Positions 15,797 to 25,471 of a stretch of DNA of 64,000 nucleotides are shown here, piece after piece. Numbering within the stretch: position 1 is the first letter of the stretch; each line of letters opens with the position of its first letter. A model generated the notes under the pieces. The model was not told the origin of the DNA, searched no databases, and saw nothing but the letters and a program-made list of their open reading frames with translations. A program made the position numbers and the translations under genes. This DNA is from Paenibacillus abyssi (GTDB taxonomy: Bacteria > Bacillota > Bacilli > Paenibacillales > Paenibacillaceae), in NCBI RefSeq assembly GCF_014640295.1, contig NZ_BMGR01000005.1:1-64000 (forward strand), read 5' to 3'.

Positions 15797-17842
15797 TTAA
15801 GAAACCAAGAAACACGCAACTTTACGGGCATCTTCCATTTCGATTAATTCAGGCCTTTCCTCTTTGCAGCGATGTTCGGCTGCCGGACATCGGGTGCTGA
15901 AGCGGCACCCTTTCGGCGGATTCGCGGGACTCGGCAAGTCGCCGGACAGCAGCTCCACGTTCCGCTCAGCTTCCAGCTGCGGGTCGGGGATCGGCGCCGC
16001 AGACAGCAGCGCTTTCGTATACGGATGCCGGGGATTTCCAAAAATCGCCTGCGTCGGACCAAACTCCACGATCTTCCCGAGATACATCACCGCAATCGTG
16101 TCGGAGATATGCTTGACGATGGACAAATCATGGGAGATAAATACAACGCTGATTCCCAGCTTCTCGCGAAGCTCGGCCAGCAGATTAATCACCTGTGCGC
16201 GCACCGATACATCGAGCGCCGACGTCGGTTCGTCCGCGACGATAATCGAAGGGTTGAGCGCCAAGGCGCGGGCAATTCCAATCCGCTGACGCTGCCCTCC
16301 GCTCAGCTGATTCGGGTATCGGTCCAGATAGGAGACATCGAGGCCGACCGTAAGAATCAGCTCCCTGGCCCGTTTCCGCCTTTCTTCACCCGTTCCGACC
16401 TTCATCACCTGAAGCGGCTCGGTAATAATTTGCTCAATCGTGAGCTTCGGATTAAAGGAGGAGTAAGGATCCTGGAACACCATCTGCACTTTTCTGCGAA
16501 ACTGCTTCAGCTCTTCCCCCTTCAGATGGGCGATATCCACGCCTTCTACAATAATGCTGCCGTCGCTGGGCTCATCGAGCCGCAGCAGCATCCTGGCCGT
16601 CGTGCTCTTGCCGCAGCCGGATTCCCCCACAAGGCCGAGCGTCTGGCCCGGCTGCAGCGAGAAATCCAGACCGTCAACCGCCCGGACGACTTTACCGTTC
16701 TTGCGGAAGAGCGAAGAGCGGGTTTTGTAATGCTTGGCAAGCGACTTGATCTCCAATACCGGCATGGCCGCATCCTGCGGTTCCTGATGCCGGAGAAAGC
16801 TGGCCTTAGGCGGCAAATGGAGGAGCTCCTCCGCTGTCGGCGCCGTTTCTTTCGCAATGCCGCTGAAAATTCCGTCCTCGATCCAGCATGCCGCCCGATG
16901 CGTCGGGGACCTGTCCGTAAGCGAAGGGATTTCCGTACGGCACATCGGCTGGGCCGCCGGACACCGCTGGGCGAACGAGCAGCCGACAACCGGCTGCCGC
17001 ATATCCGGCGGAAAGCCGTCTATTTGCAGCAGTCTTTTAGCCCGGGGCCCTTTCATGCTCGGAATGGTTCTGAGGAGGCTTTGCGTGTACGGATGCTGCG
17101 GATTTGCATACAGCTCGCGAACCGTGCCGTATTCCACGATTCTCCCTGCATACATAACCGCCACCTTTTGCGCGAACCGTGCCACCAGCCCCAGATCATG
17201 GGTGATAAACAGCATCGCGCAGCCGGTATCCGCAGATAAGTTTTTTAACAGCTCCACAATTTGAGCCTGAATCGTGACATCAAGCGCCGTTGTCGGCTCA
17301 TCGGCAATAATCAGCTTCGGGCTGCAGGAGAGCGCCATCGCAATCAGCACCCGCTGCCGCATGCCGCCGCTTAACTCGAAAGGATAATTGCGGATTCGCG
17401 TCTCGGGGTCGGGAATCCCGACCTGCCTTAACAGCTCGATCGCCCGCTGCACGGCTCCCCTGCGGTCGAGCTTCGTGTGGCGCCTGATCGTATGGACCAA
17501 TTGCTCCTCAATGGTCATTACAGGATCAAGAGAGGTCATCGGATCCTGGAACACCGTACCGATTTCCCCGCCCCGGACTTCATTCAACTGCCGCTCGCTC
17601 ATCTGCAGCAAATCCTTGTCTCCGAGCTTTACCGAGCCGGATACAATGCGTCCCGGATAGCTTATCAATTGCAGCAGGGACATCGCCATCGCGCTTTTCC
17701 CCGATCCGCTTTCGCCCACAATCGCCAGCCGTTCTCCCTTTTTCAGCTCGAATGAAACGCCGTTGACCGCGCGGACCGTTCCCTGCTCGGTGAAGAAATG
17801 CGTATGCAAATTATCGACGATAAGCAAGCTTTCTTTTTCCAT
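15797..17842 (-). CDS. fused OppD-OppF-type dipeptide ABC transporter ATPase
   Basis: 681 residues from the ATG at 17842 (AAGGAGG upstream). Two complete ABC domains in one chain. The first has Walker [10 protein letters not shown], signature LSGGMRQRV and Walker [13 protein letters not shown], followed by an oligopeptide-type C-terminal extension with the Cys cluster [15 protein letters not shown]. The second has [36 protein letters not shown] and [15 protein letters not shown]. In most systems these are separate subunits; GsiA is a known fused example. It powers the permeases encoded immediately upstream. Confidence 0.93.
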   Translation of the reverse strand: MEKESLLIVDNLHTHFFTEQGTVRAVNGVSFELKKGERLAIVGESGSGKSAMAMSLLQLISYPGRIVSGSVKLGDKDLLQMSERQLNEVRGGEIGTVFQDPMTSLDPVMTIEEQLVHTIRRHTKLDRRGAVQRAIELLRQVGIPDPETRIRNYPFELSGGMRQRVLIAMALSCSPKLIIADEPTTALDVTIQAQIVELLKNLSADTGCAMLFITHDLGLVARFAQKVAVMYAGRIVEYGTVRELYANPQHPYTQSLLRTIPSMKGPRAKRLLQIDGFPPDMRQPVVGCSFAQRCPAAQPMCRTEIPSLTDRSPTHRAACWIEDGIFSGIAKETAPTAEELLHLPPKASFLRHQEPQDAAMPVLEIKSLAKHYKTRSSLFRKNGKVVRAVDGLDFSLQPGQTLGLVGESGCGKSTTARMLLRLDEPSDGSIIVEGVDIAHLKGEELKQFRRKVQMVFQDPYSSFNPKLTIEQIITEPLQVMKVGTGEERRKRARELILTVGLDVSYLDRYPNQLSGGQRQRIGIARALALNPSIIVADEPTSALDVSVRAQVINLLAELREKLGISVVFISHDLSIVKHISDTIAVMYLGKIVEFGPTQAIFGNPRHPYTKALLSAAPIPDPQLEAERNVELLSGDLPSPANPPKGCRFSTRCPAAEHRCKEERPELIEMEDARKVACFLVS

Positions 17843-17887
17843 CGGAATCTCCTCCTTGTGCCTTATTGCAGCTGCCATCTCGAATCT

Positions 17888-18778
17888 CTAACGCTTCGAA
17901 CGCGGGTCCAGCACTTCGCGAATGCCGTCAGACAGCAGGTGCAGGCTGATTGCAATGGCAAAGATGACAAGGCCGGGCAATGTCGATATCCACCAGGCTT
18001 CCTGCAGGTACATTTGGCCTTCGCGGATAATATTGCCAAGGGAAGGCTCAGGCGGCGTGATGCCCAAGCCCAGAAAGCTTAAGCTCGCTTCCGTAAGAAT
18101 CGCATTGGCTGCTGTTATACTCGCGGCGACAAGCATGGGCGCGAGGGTATTGGGTATGATATGCCGGAACAGCAGCCAATGCGTCGGAGCCGAAACCATG
18201 CGCGCCGCATCGATGAACGCGCCGGATTTGACGCTCAGCACCAGCGAGCGCTGCAGCCTTATGGCCCTGGGCAGGTCGGCAATCGAGATCGCGATAATGA
18301 CCGGCAGCATCCCTGCACCGAAGATCGCCACCATGCCAATCGCCAGCAGGAGAGAGGGAAAAGACAGGAATATATCGACGATTCCCATGATGAAGCGATC
18401 CATCCGTCCCCCGAAAAAACCCGAAACCGAACCGATTAGCAGTCCCCCGCAGAGCGTGATGGTAGCGACGATGATGCCGACCATCATCGACGTCTGCATC
18501 CCGGAAACCGTGCGGCTGAAAATATCCCTGCCGAGCTTGTCGGTCCCAAACAGATTATCCGTGGAAGGCGGCTGCAGGCTCGCCGTAATATTGGATTTCA
18601 GCGGATCCTGAAGCGGCAGCACCGGAGCCAGGAAGGCAAAAGCAATCATCGGCAGCAGGATCAAGACCGCGACAAGGCCCTGCCTGTTTCTTAGAATTTT
18701 TTGTAAGGCCCTGAGTTTGGGCCGGGGCAGCGAAATTCCCTTGGAGGTTGTGATGGACCCATCCATCCCGTTTTGCAT
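17888..18778 (-). CDS. dipeptide/opine-type ABC transporter permease, DppC-like
   Basis: A 296-residue permease with an N-terminal helix at about 38-58 and five further helices. It carries the family DNLFGTDKLGRDIFSR motif of DppC-type proteins and the EAA-like loop IDAARMVSAPTHWLLFRHI that docks on the ATPase. AAGGAG precedes ATG. It pairs with the DppB-like permease 36 bp upstream and the fused ATPase 46 bp downstream. Substrate specificity cannot be read from sequence; the linked amidohydrolases suggest an amide or ureido compound. Confidence 0.92.
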   Translation of the reverse strand: MQNGMDGSITTSKGISLPRPKLRALQKILRNRQGLVAVLILLPMIAFAFLAPVLPLQDPLKSNITASLQPPSTDNLFGTDKLGRDIFSRTVSGMQTSMMVGIIVATITLCGGLLIGSVSGFFGGRMDRFIMGIVDIFLSFPSLLLAIGMVAIFGAGMLPVIIAISIADLPRAIRLQRSLVLSVKSGAFIDAARMVSAPTHWLLFRHIIPNTLAPMLVAASITAANAILTEASLSFLGLGITPPEPSLGNIIREGQMYLQEAWWISTLPGLVIFAIAISLHLLSDGIREVLDPRSKR

Positions 18779-18813
18779 CGTTGTTCATCTCCTTTCCCAT
18801 CCCTCTTGTAGGG

Positions 18814-19761
18814 TCAGAACTTGACTCTCGGGTCAAAATATTTATAGATCAGATCGGTCATCATGTTGACCAGGATAAACAGGAACGAGTAGACGAGAAT
18901 GACGCTCTGCACCAAGGAATAATCCCGGCTGTTAATGCCTCCGATCAGCAGCGTTCCAATCCCCGGAATGGAGAAAATAAATTCGGTAATCACCGTACCG
19001 TTGAGCAGATTGCCAAAACCAAGGCCCGCAACGGTTATAATCGGCATCGCCGCATTCTTGAGGGCGTGGCGGAACACAACCAGCAGCTGAGGAGTACCGA
19101 ACGCCCTTGCGGTGCGAATATAATCCTCGTTCAACACCTCCAGCACGGATGTCCGGGTAATTCTTGCAATCGTCGCAATCTGCCCGAGGGACAGTACAAT
19201 CAGGGGAAGAGCAATCCGCTGCAGCAGGCCGACCGGATCACTGAAATCAATCGGGCCCGACGCCGGAAGCCATCCCAGCGACAGCGTGAAAACCAGCATC
19301 ATCAGAAGCGCCATCCAGAAGGAAGGCATCAGGTCGACAAGCATCGCTATCCACGTCAAAACCTGATCGATCAGCTTCTTGCCCTTGTGTGCGCTGAATG
19401 CAGCGATCGTCCCCAGCGTAACGGCGATAAGACACGCGATAAGCACGGTCAGAAAAGCAATCATGAATGTGACCGGGAGAGCCTCCATGATCAGCTGACC
19501 GATCGGAAGCCCCGACACCATTGTCGTCCCAAAATCAAACTTCAGGATACCGAGCAAATAGTCCAGATATTGCTGCCAGACCGGCACGTCCAGTCCCATC
19601 CGCTCCCGCAGCGCGTCCACCGCCTCGCCGGACAAATTATCTCCGGCCATATAAGACGTAGAGTCGCCGGGAATGAGGCGGATGGCAAAGAACACCAGCG
19701 TGACAACGCCTAGTATCGTCGGTATGAGCTGTGCCGCCTTCTTGAGCAAATAGTCCGCCAT
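18814..19761 (-). CDS. dipeptide/opine-type ABC transporter permease, DppB-like
   Basis: A 315-residue permease with the DppB N-terminus (VTLVFFAIRLIPGDSTSYM), a large loop at 40-95, and the EAA loop IRTARAFGTPQLLVVFRHAL. The C-terminal TEFIFSIPGIGTLLIGGI matches DppB/OppB. Six membrane helices are expected. GGGAGAGGG precedes ATG. It lies 21 bp after the substrate-binding protein gene and heads the permease pair. Confidence 0.92.
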   Translation of the reverse strand: MADYLLKKAAQLIPTILGVVTLVFFAIRLIPGDSTSYMAGDNLSGEAVDALRERMGLDVPVWQQYLDYLLGILKFDFGTTMVSGLPIGQLIMEALPVTFMIAFLTVLIACLIAVTLGTIAAFSAHKGKKLIDQVLTWIAMLVDLMPSFWMALLMMLVFTLSLGWLPASGPIDFSDPVGLLQRIALPLIVLSLGQIATIARITRTSVLEVLNEDYIRTARAFGTPQLLVVFRHALKNAAMPIITVAGLGFGNLLNGTVITEFIFSIPGIGTLLIGGINSRDYSLVQSVILVYSFLFILVNMMTDLIYKYFDPRVKF

Positions 19762-19782
19762 CGCTACCCTCTCCCAACTTCA

Positions 19783-21390
19783 TTACTTATTGATATCCAC
19801 CTCGTAGAAATTCACCTGCGATAATGGATTCAGCGTTACATTCATGACGTAATCATAGCCGGGCCAGTATCCGTTCGCGGAATAGAGCGGAATATAAGGC
19901 AGTTCCGACATGGCGATGTGCTGAACCTCGGCGTACAGCTCCCTCCGTTTGTCCGGATCGATCTCGGCGCGGGCAGCCTCCAACTTCACAGTCAATTCCG
20001 GATTATTGTAGCGCGCCCCGTTGAGCCCTTTTGGCGCAATGTTATCCGGGTGGAGATAACTGAACAGAATCATATCCGGATTCACTGCAGGCAGCTGTCT
20101 TCCCGCCACCTCAAACTCGCCTTTATTCCGGATTTGGTTGTATACAGCCGCATCCACCAGCTCAAATTGAAGGTCAATGCCCACGGCCTTGAGGAATTCC
20201 TGCTCCAGTTGGTCGGAATCGGTCACCCCGTTGCTTGCGTTGAGATGCTGTGTGATTGTAAAACCATTTTCAAACCCGGCTTCTTTCAGAAGCTCCTTTG
20301 CCCGTTCAGGATTGTATTCATATCTCGGCACATTCTCCGTATAGACGTCCATCCACTTCGGCAGCAGGTTAAACGCCTCCGATTCCAGCAGCGGATTCGT
20401 CGCCTCGCTGATGCCCGTCCAGTCTACCGCATGCGCCCATGCCTGGCGGACCCTGATATCATCAAGCGGCTTGATGCTCGTGTTGAACATTTTGACATTG
20501 ACTGCGCGGTCATACAGCGCGTTCATCTCGAAGCCGGCATCCTGCAGCCTTACCAGAGCCTCCTGCCGGTTAATCCGCATGACCAGATCGACTTCGCCGT
20601 TTTGCAGCGCGATCGCTGCCGTATCGTCGTCTTTAATGATACTGAAGATAATTTTCTCAATCGGCGCAGGCCCCCGGAAATATTCCTCGTGGCGGACCAG
20701 CACGATTTCAGAATTCACTTTCATGCTGTCGAACATATAGGGCCCTGTGCCGACCGGAGACCATTTGAACTGGTCGCCGAGTTCCTCCACCGCCTCCTTC
20801 TTCACAATCTGTCCCTGGTGGAAATTGGCGACGACGTGCAGGAAGTTGCTGTCCGGGTCCTTCAAACGAATGACAACGGTATAGTCATCCGGCGCTTCGA
20901 AGGATTCCACATTGTTGAATTCCGCCGCATAAGGCGAAGCGGTCGCCGAATCGAGAATTCGCTCGTAGCTGTACAGCACATCGGCCGAAGTAAATTCTCC
21001 GTAGCCCTTTTGCCATTGCACGCCCTGTCTCAGGTGAAAGGTCCAGGTCTTGTTATCCTCCGTCTCCCAGCTCTCAGCCAAATCCGGAATGATCTGTCCG
21101 CTCTCGGAATCGTAGGTGGTCAACCCGCTGAAAACATTAAAAGCGATATTCTCGTTCTCGATCCGGAATACGCTCGCCGGATCAAACCCGGAAGGATCGT
21201 CGTAAAATCTGACCTTCAGAACTTTACCCGCTTCCCCTCCGGCAGCGGGAGCCGCGTTTCCTTCGGAATCCGCACCGCTGGCGCCGGAGTTTGAACCTCC
21301 TCCGGTTTGAGAGCAAGCGGTAAACATCATGGCAATACCAATCATCAAGATGAATAATGCGGCAGTATGCTTTCTGTTGATATGCGTCAT
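19783..21390 (-). CDS. family 5 ABC transporter substrate-binding lipoprotein
   Basis: A 535-residue DppA/OppA-type (SBP family 5) lipoprotein. A hydrophobic signal ends in MMFTACSQ, so Cys26 would be lipidated. A Gly/Ser/Ala linker follows, then the typical SGLTTYDSESGQIIPDLAES and TFHLRQGVQWQKG motifs. It delivers a solute to the DppBC-like permeases. Family members bind peptides, nickel, opines, glutathione or ureido compounds; the ligand here is unknown. Gene order (hydrolase, SBP, permease, permease, ATPase) suggests a specific catabolic import system. Confidence 0.93.
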   Translation of the reverse strand: MTHINRKHTAALFILMIGIAMMFTACSQTGGGSNSGASGADSEGNAAPAAGGEAGKVLKVRFYDDPSGFDPASVFRIENENIAFNVFSGLTTYDSESGQIIPDLAESWETEDNKTWTFHLRQGVQWQKGYGEFTSADVLYSYERILDSATASPYAAEFNNVESFEAPDDYTVVIRLKDPDSNFLHVVANFHQGQIVKKEAVEELGDQFKWSPVGTGPYMFDSMKVNSEIVLVRHEEYFRGPAPIEKIIFSIIKDDDTAAIALQNGEVDLVMRINRQEALVRLQDAGFEMNALYDRAVNVKMFNTSIKPLDDIRVRQAWAHAVDWTGISEATNPLLESEAFNLLPKWMDVYTENVPRYEYNPERAKELLKEAGFENGFTITQHLNASNGVTDSDQLEQEFLKAVGIDLQFELVDAAVYNQIRNKGEFEVAGRQLPAVNPDMILFSYLHPDNIAPKGLNGARYNNPELTVKLEAARAEIDPDKRRELYAEVQHIAMSELPYIPLYSANGYWPGYDYVMNVTLNPLSQVNFYEVDINK

Positions 21391-21439
21391 TTCGTGGTAG
21401 GCCCCTTTCGGTGAGATCTCTCTATTCTATTGCTGCAAC

Positions 21440-22153
21440 TTAGGAGGAAACAGACTGCTTAAAGTTTGACCCTACCTTCTCGAAGTAGGCAATCGCCTCC
21501 GGAAGGTGAATGACATCGGCATACTTCTGATGCATGTCGAACAAATTGACATGGTGTGACATCTGCGTCCGGTCGAAGCAGCATTCCGCAACGACGCCCA
21601 TGTTGTAACGGTAAGTCGTACCGTCCACAACCGTCGCTCTCACGCAGCCGCTCGTCGATTCGCCGCAGGCGATGATCGTATCAACCCCCAGCTTGCGCAG
21701 CATGAACGGAAGGACCGTCCCTTGAAAAGCGCTGGGCGCCGCTTTATGAATGATCATCTCCCCTTCAATCGGCGCGACCTCCTCGACAATCTCGCTGGCC
21801 CTGTCCTTCAGCCCCTCCGGCAGGCTCATACGCTTGCCCATTTTCCGACCCCAGCCGATAATGCCATTCTTATCGAGCTTCGTCACATGGATAACGGGAA
21901 TACTATGCTTCCTTGCCGCCGCCAGCAGCTCGACCGTCCGGTCAACCGCCTCCCAGCCCTCCAGCCCCATCCCGCCGGGAATAGTTTTGATTTGCTCCAG
22001 GAGCGGCTCACGCTTAAATCCAAGCACGCCGTAATAGATATCGATCAGCACCAGAGCGGGCTTTTCCCCGAAGCCGAAATTTTCCTTCTTCCCCCACATC
22101 TCGTCATGCGCCTTATCCTGCTCCGTCATAAACCTTTCCCATTCCCAAGCCAT
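21440..22153 (-). CDS. isochorismatase-family cysteine hydrolase (amidohydrolase type), first operon gene
   Basis: 237 residues with the triad Asp38 (ALVLIDIYY), Lys137 (IIHKAAPSAF) and Cys170 (CGESTSGCVRATVV). Triad spacing and the C-terminal NLFDMHQKYADVIHLPEAI match the sister hydrolase at 13791-14498, so they are paralogues with diverged lids. AAAGGAG precedes ATG. It is the first gene downstream of the divergent LysR regulator, which presumably controls it. The activity is probably N-carbamoyl or amide hydrolysis; the substrate is not known. Confidence 0.86.
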   Translation of the reverse strand: MAWEWERFMTEQDKAHDEMWGKKENFGFGEKPALVLIDIYYGVLGFKREPLLEQIKTIPGGMGLEGWEAVDRTVELLAAARKHSIPVIHVTKLDKNGIIGWGRKMGKRMSLPEGLKDRASEIVEEVAPIEGEMIIHKAAPSAFQGTVLPFMLRKLGVDTIIACGESTSGCVRATVVDGTTYRYNMGVVAECCFDRTQMSHHVNLFDMHQKYADVIHLPEAIAYFEKVGSNFKQSVSS

Positions 22154-22380
22154 CGTCCACTCATCTCCTTTTTCATTTAGTTCTTTGCCCTCGGTTTTTA
22201 ATGTTATATAATATTACATACAAACTCCATATCGCTGTTGTAAGTTAATATTATGTCAGTTCATATAACGTGTAAATGAGCAGAAATGAATGTTATGATT
22301 CATAAAATGAATGAAAGCGATATTACATGGGCAAATTCAACTAAAACCTAACTAGAACATAACACAAGAAAGGAATCCCT
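22154..22380. promoter_or_regulatory. divergent control region between the hydrolase operon and lysR
   Basis: A 227-bp AT-rich gap separating the start of the minus-strand operon from the plus-strand LysR gene. It holds several imperfect AT-rich dyads (TATATAATATTA region at 22203-22216 and AAGTTAATATTATG near 22242-22255) of the T-N11-A type that LysR proteins favour, but no single site stands out. This is the expected place for LysR binding and both promoters. Confidence 0.5.
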
Positions 22381-23280
22381 ATGAACCTGGAGCAAATTAA
22401 AACCTTTATTTCCGTCCATCAACTGGGAAGCTTCCAGAAAGCAGCGGAGCAGCTATATTTGCCACAGCCGACAGTATCGCACCGCATTCATCAATTGGAG
22501 AAAAATTTGGGAAAGCGATTGATTGAGCGAAGAAAAGGGGAAAATCGGCTTACCTTGGAAGGCAAAGCCTTCGTGCCTTATGCGTTAAAAATTATCGAAG
22601 CGATCGACCAAGGCCAGGTCGCGGTAGAGAAAGTCGCCTTGGGGGGAAGATCCAAGCTGGAAATTTGCTGTACGAATTCACTCAGCGCTTATGTTTTAAC
22701 AGATCTGCTGAAAAGCTTTATCGATAAATTCCCTCAAATCCACATCAAGGTCCAATCCTTCTCCACGCTGGAGGTCATTCATCATGTCAAAATGGGCAGC
22801 TGCCGGATCGGACTATCCCGTTATTCCATAGAAGACAGCAGCTTAACCTTCCGTTTGATCAATAATGAGCATATTTATTTCATCGTCTCCAGCAAGCACC
22901 CCTTGGCCCGGAAAAGCTCCATTTCATTGCGAGAAGTGGCCAAGCAGCCCCTGATTCTTTATCAAAAAGGAACGCAGTACCGGGAGACGATCGAATTCAC
23001 GTTCAACCGGATGAACATCCCTTATCACATCCATTATGAAATGAACAATTTGGAGCTGATCAAGCAGCTGGTGACGGGAAACTACGGAGCGACCTTGTTC
23101 GCGCCTTCCTATATGGGAGAGGAATTGAAGAGCGGCTCACTGGTTAAAATTCCGATCAGAAACAACCCGTTTCCCATGCGCCCGACCTTTATCGTGTGCG
23201 ATAAAGAGAAGCTCAGCGCCGAGGACAAGCTGTTCTATGACCATGTCATTGCGGCTTTAGCCGTGAACCTGCCCTCTTAA
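22381..23280 (+). CDS. LysR-family transcriptional regulator
   Basis: A 299-residue regulator: winged helix-turn-helix at 1-60 (FQKAAEQLYLPQPTVSHRIH) and a periplasmic-binding-like effector domain from about 90. AAAGGAAT precedes ATG. It is transcribed away from the amidohydrolase/ABC operon and most likely activates it on sensing the substrate or a breakdown product. Length and layout are normal for the family. Confidence 0.93.
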   Translation: MNLEQIKTFISVHQLGSFQKAAEQLYLPQPTVSHRIHQLEKNLGKRLIERRKGENRLTLEGKAFVPYALKIIEAIDQGQVAVEKVALGGRSKLEICCTNSLSAYVLTDLLKSFIDKFPQIHIKVQSFSTLEVIHHVKMGSCRIGLSRYSIEDSSLTFRLINNEHIYFIVSSKHPLARKSSISLREVAKQPLILYQKGTQYRETIEFTFNRMNIPYHIHYEMNNLELIKQLVTGNYGATLFAPSYMGEELKSGSLVKIPIRNNPFPMRPTFIVCDKEKLSAEDKLFYDHVIAALAVNLPS

Positions 23281-23338
23281 GCACACAGGAATAAAATCGC
23301 CTTTCGGGTGACGGGCTCCATCGTCTCCGCCAAGGTTT

Positions 23339-23522
23339 GCTTAACGGTTGCCACAGCGCCTATCTTGTTCTAAATCGCGTATTTTTTGTTGTAACGGTTG
23401 GTAGCACCACTATCTCATGTTTTTCCATCTGTATTCGTGAATTTTACGTCCCCTAAGCTCCATGGCAACCGTTAAGCCTGGGGAAACGATTATTTTGAGC
23501 TTAATAGGCGCTGTGGCAACCG
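23339..23522. repeat. palindromic intergenic repeat region
   Basis: A 380-bp gene-free stretch (23281-23660) holds a perfect 19-bp inverted repeat (CGGTTGCCACAGCGCCTAT at 23345-23363 and its complement at 23504-23522). A nested 14-bp pair also occurs (GCTTAACGGTTGCC at 23339-23352 and its complement at 23464-23477). The core AACGGTTG recurs again at 23393-23400. The stretch could fold into a branched structure on either strand. It looks like a dispersed intergenic palindrome or a short non-coding mobile element rather than a plain terminator. No protein is credible. Confidence 0.7.
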
Positions 23523-23660
23523 CTAGATCCTGCTTCTTCACGAAGAAAAAAGCCCGCCTCGGCACAATCCGCCAAAAACAGACTTTTAAACACAACGACA
23601 GCGGAACATAACATCAAGCAGTACCTTGTCATATTCCACCATCATATATAAAATCTTCGA

Positions 23661-24809
23661 TTACCATTCTGCTACGGTGCCATCCTCTTGGCGCCAGACG
23701 GGGTTCCTCCATTGATGACCAATGGCGGCCGCTGCGCGCACCTTCTCTTCGTCCACATCGATACCTAGGCCGGGACCAGTCAGATTGTTCACAAAGCCAT
23801 CCTTATATTCAAAGACGCCGGGGTCCTTCAAATAATCCAGCAGATCGCTGCCTTTATTATAATGTATGCCTAGGCTTTGCTCCTGGATGAACGCATTCGG
23901 CGAGCAGGTATCCAGCTGCAGGCATGCCGCCAGCGCGATCGGTCCGAGCGGACAATGCGGGGCAATTGCCACATCGTAGGCTTCGGCCATGGCCGCAATT
24001 TTCCGGGTCTCCAGAATGCCGCCGGCATGAGAGAGATCCGGCTGGATAATATCTACGATGCCTTGCGCAAGAAGCTCCTTGAAGCCCCAGCGCGTATACA
24101 TTCTCTCACCCGTGGCGATCGGGCAGGATGTATGGCGGGCAATTTCCTTCAACGCCTCATTATTCTCGGGAAGCACCGGCTCCTCAATAAACATTGGCTT
24201 GTACGGTTCCAACTCCTTTACAAGCACCTTCGCCATCGACTTATGGACACGCCCGTGAAAATCGATGCCGATCCCAATCCCCTTGCCGACCGCTTCGCGC
24301 ACCGCTGCGATACGGGCGATTGCCGCATCGACCTTTTCGATGGAATCAATATAGTGAAGCTCCTCCGTCGCATTCATTTTCAAGGCGGTGAAACCGTTCT
24401 CAACTTGAAGTTTGGCCGCCAGGCCTACATCGACCGGACGGTCGCCTCCAATCCATGAATAGACGCGCGTCTTGTCCCGGCAGGCCCCGCCAAGCAGATC
24501 ATAAATCGGCGCGTTATAAAACTTGCCTTTGATATCCCACAGCGCTTGTTCAATGCCGGATATGGCGCTGGAGAGGATCGGCCCGCCGCGGTAAAAGCCG
24601 CCGCGGTACAGTACCTGGAAAATATCCTCAATCCGCATCGGGTCCTTTCCGATCAGGTAATCCCCCATTTCCGTTACCGCAGCGTGAACCGTATCCGCCT
24701 TGCCTTCCACGATCGGTTCTCCCCAGCCGCTGATCCCCTCGTCCGTCTCCACCTTAAGAAACAGCCACCTGGGCGGTACTTTGAACAGTTCCAGCTTCTT
24801 GATTTTCAT
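23661..24809 (-). CDS. dgoD: D-galactonate dehydratase
   Basis: A 382-residue enolase-superfamily enzyme that closely follows the E. coli DgoD pattern and length throughout. It dehydrates D-galactonate to 2-keto-3-deoxygalactonate. Metal ligands are visible in GIDFHGR, IEEPV and ATGERM, and the catalytic His in DFHGR and PHCPLGP. The N-terminus has the [14 protein letters not shown] motif and the C-terminus the [16 protein letters not shown] ending. GGGAGAG precedes ATG. It stands alone: no kinase, aldolase or galactonate transporter gene lies beside it. Confidence 0.93.
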   Translation of the reverse strand: MKIKKLELFKVPPRWLFLKVETDEGISGWGEPIVEGKADTVHAAVTEMGDYLIGKDPMRIEDIFQVLYRGGFYRGGPILSSAISGIEQALWDIKGKFYNAPIYDLLGGACRDKTRVYSWIGGDRPVDVGLAAKLQVENGFTALKMNATEELHYIDSIEKVDAAIARIAAVREAVGKGIGIGIDFHGRVHKSMAKVLVKELEPYKPMFIEEPVLPENNEALKEIARHTSCPIATGERMYTRWGFKELLAQGIVDIIQPDLSHAGGILETRKIAAMAEAYDVAIAPHCPLGPIALAACLQLDTCSPNAFIQEQSLGIHYNKGSDLLDYLKDPGVFEYKDGFVNNLTGPGLGIDVDEEKVRAAAAIGHQWRNPVWRQEDGTVAEW

Positions 24810-24860
24810 AAATCCACTCTCCCTTTATGTAGATTCAGTTCACTTCTATACGAAAAATGC

Positions 24861-25304
24861 TTAATCCTGCAACGGTGCAAGCTCCTTTTCCATCGATACG
24901 TGCGGTATTCCCTCTTCCATGAACACATCCGATTTTACCCGGTAGCCAAGTTTTTCATAAAAGCTCTGCGCGTGGGTCTGCGCGTGCAGCTTCGCTTTCC
25001 GAAGGCCTTTTGTCTGAGCCAGCGATTCCAAAGACGCCATAATTTCTTTTCCTAAGCCGAATTTCCGATACGAGGCCAGAATGCAGATGCGTTCCATCTT
25101 GGCTGCACCGTCTGCGATTCTCAGCCTTCCCGTCCCGATAGGCTGTTCTTCATGATAGACCAGAATATGGTCACACACCGTTTCATATTCGTCAAATTCA
25201 TTTTCTGCCGGCACCCCCTGCTCTTCCACAAATACTTCGCGGCGTATCCGGTAAACAGCCTCTAATTGTTCTTCATTGGTTACAAGTATGTAAGACATGA
25301 TCAT
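24861..25304 (-). CDS. GNAT-family N-acetyltransferase (YjcF-like)
   Basis: A 147-residue acetyltransferase. It begins with EQLEAVYRIRREVFVEEQGV, then GTGRLRIADGAAKMERICIL and the acetyl-CoA loop RKFGLGKEIM (Q/RxxGxG/A type). It ends AQSFYEKLGYRVKSDVFMEE. This order matches Bacillus YjcF and the ElaA-type GNAT group; the acceptor is unknown. GGGAGAG precedes two possible in-frame ATGs three codons apart; the first is used. It lies 51 bp upstream of dgoD on the same strand but shows no functional link. Confidence 0.88.
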   Translation of the reverse strand: MIMSYILVTNEEQLEAVYRIRREVFVEEQGVPAENEFDEYETVCDHILVYHEEQPIGTGRLRIADGAAKMERICILASYRKFGLGKEIMASLESLAQTKGLRKAKLHAQTHAQSFYEKLGYRVKSDVFMEEGIPHVSMEKELAPLQD

Positions 25305-25471
25305 CGCTCTCCCGTAGTCTTTTCCCTAAATATACCTCAATTTTAATAGATCCATAAAGGTATTTCCTGTCTATCCTATGTTGTAAGTTTTGGAATACCA
25401 TTAAAAAATACTCAGTTACCTGCACCTTCTTTTCGGGTAATCACAGGCATAACCGAAAGGAGAGGTTTAAA

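Noticed and set aside
15872-17239. 455-codon plus-strand open frame opposite the fused ABC ATPase
   Set aside because: No recognisable motif and a composition skewed to Arg, Gln and His, as expected opposite a GC-rich ATPase gene with all ABC motifs.
19918-21294. 458-codon plus-strand open frame opposite the family 5 binding protein
   Set aside because: No ribosome site or domain; the minus-strand lipoprotein explains the region.
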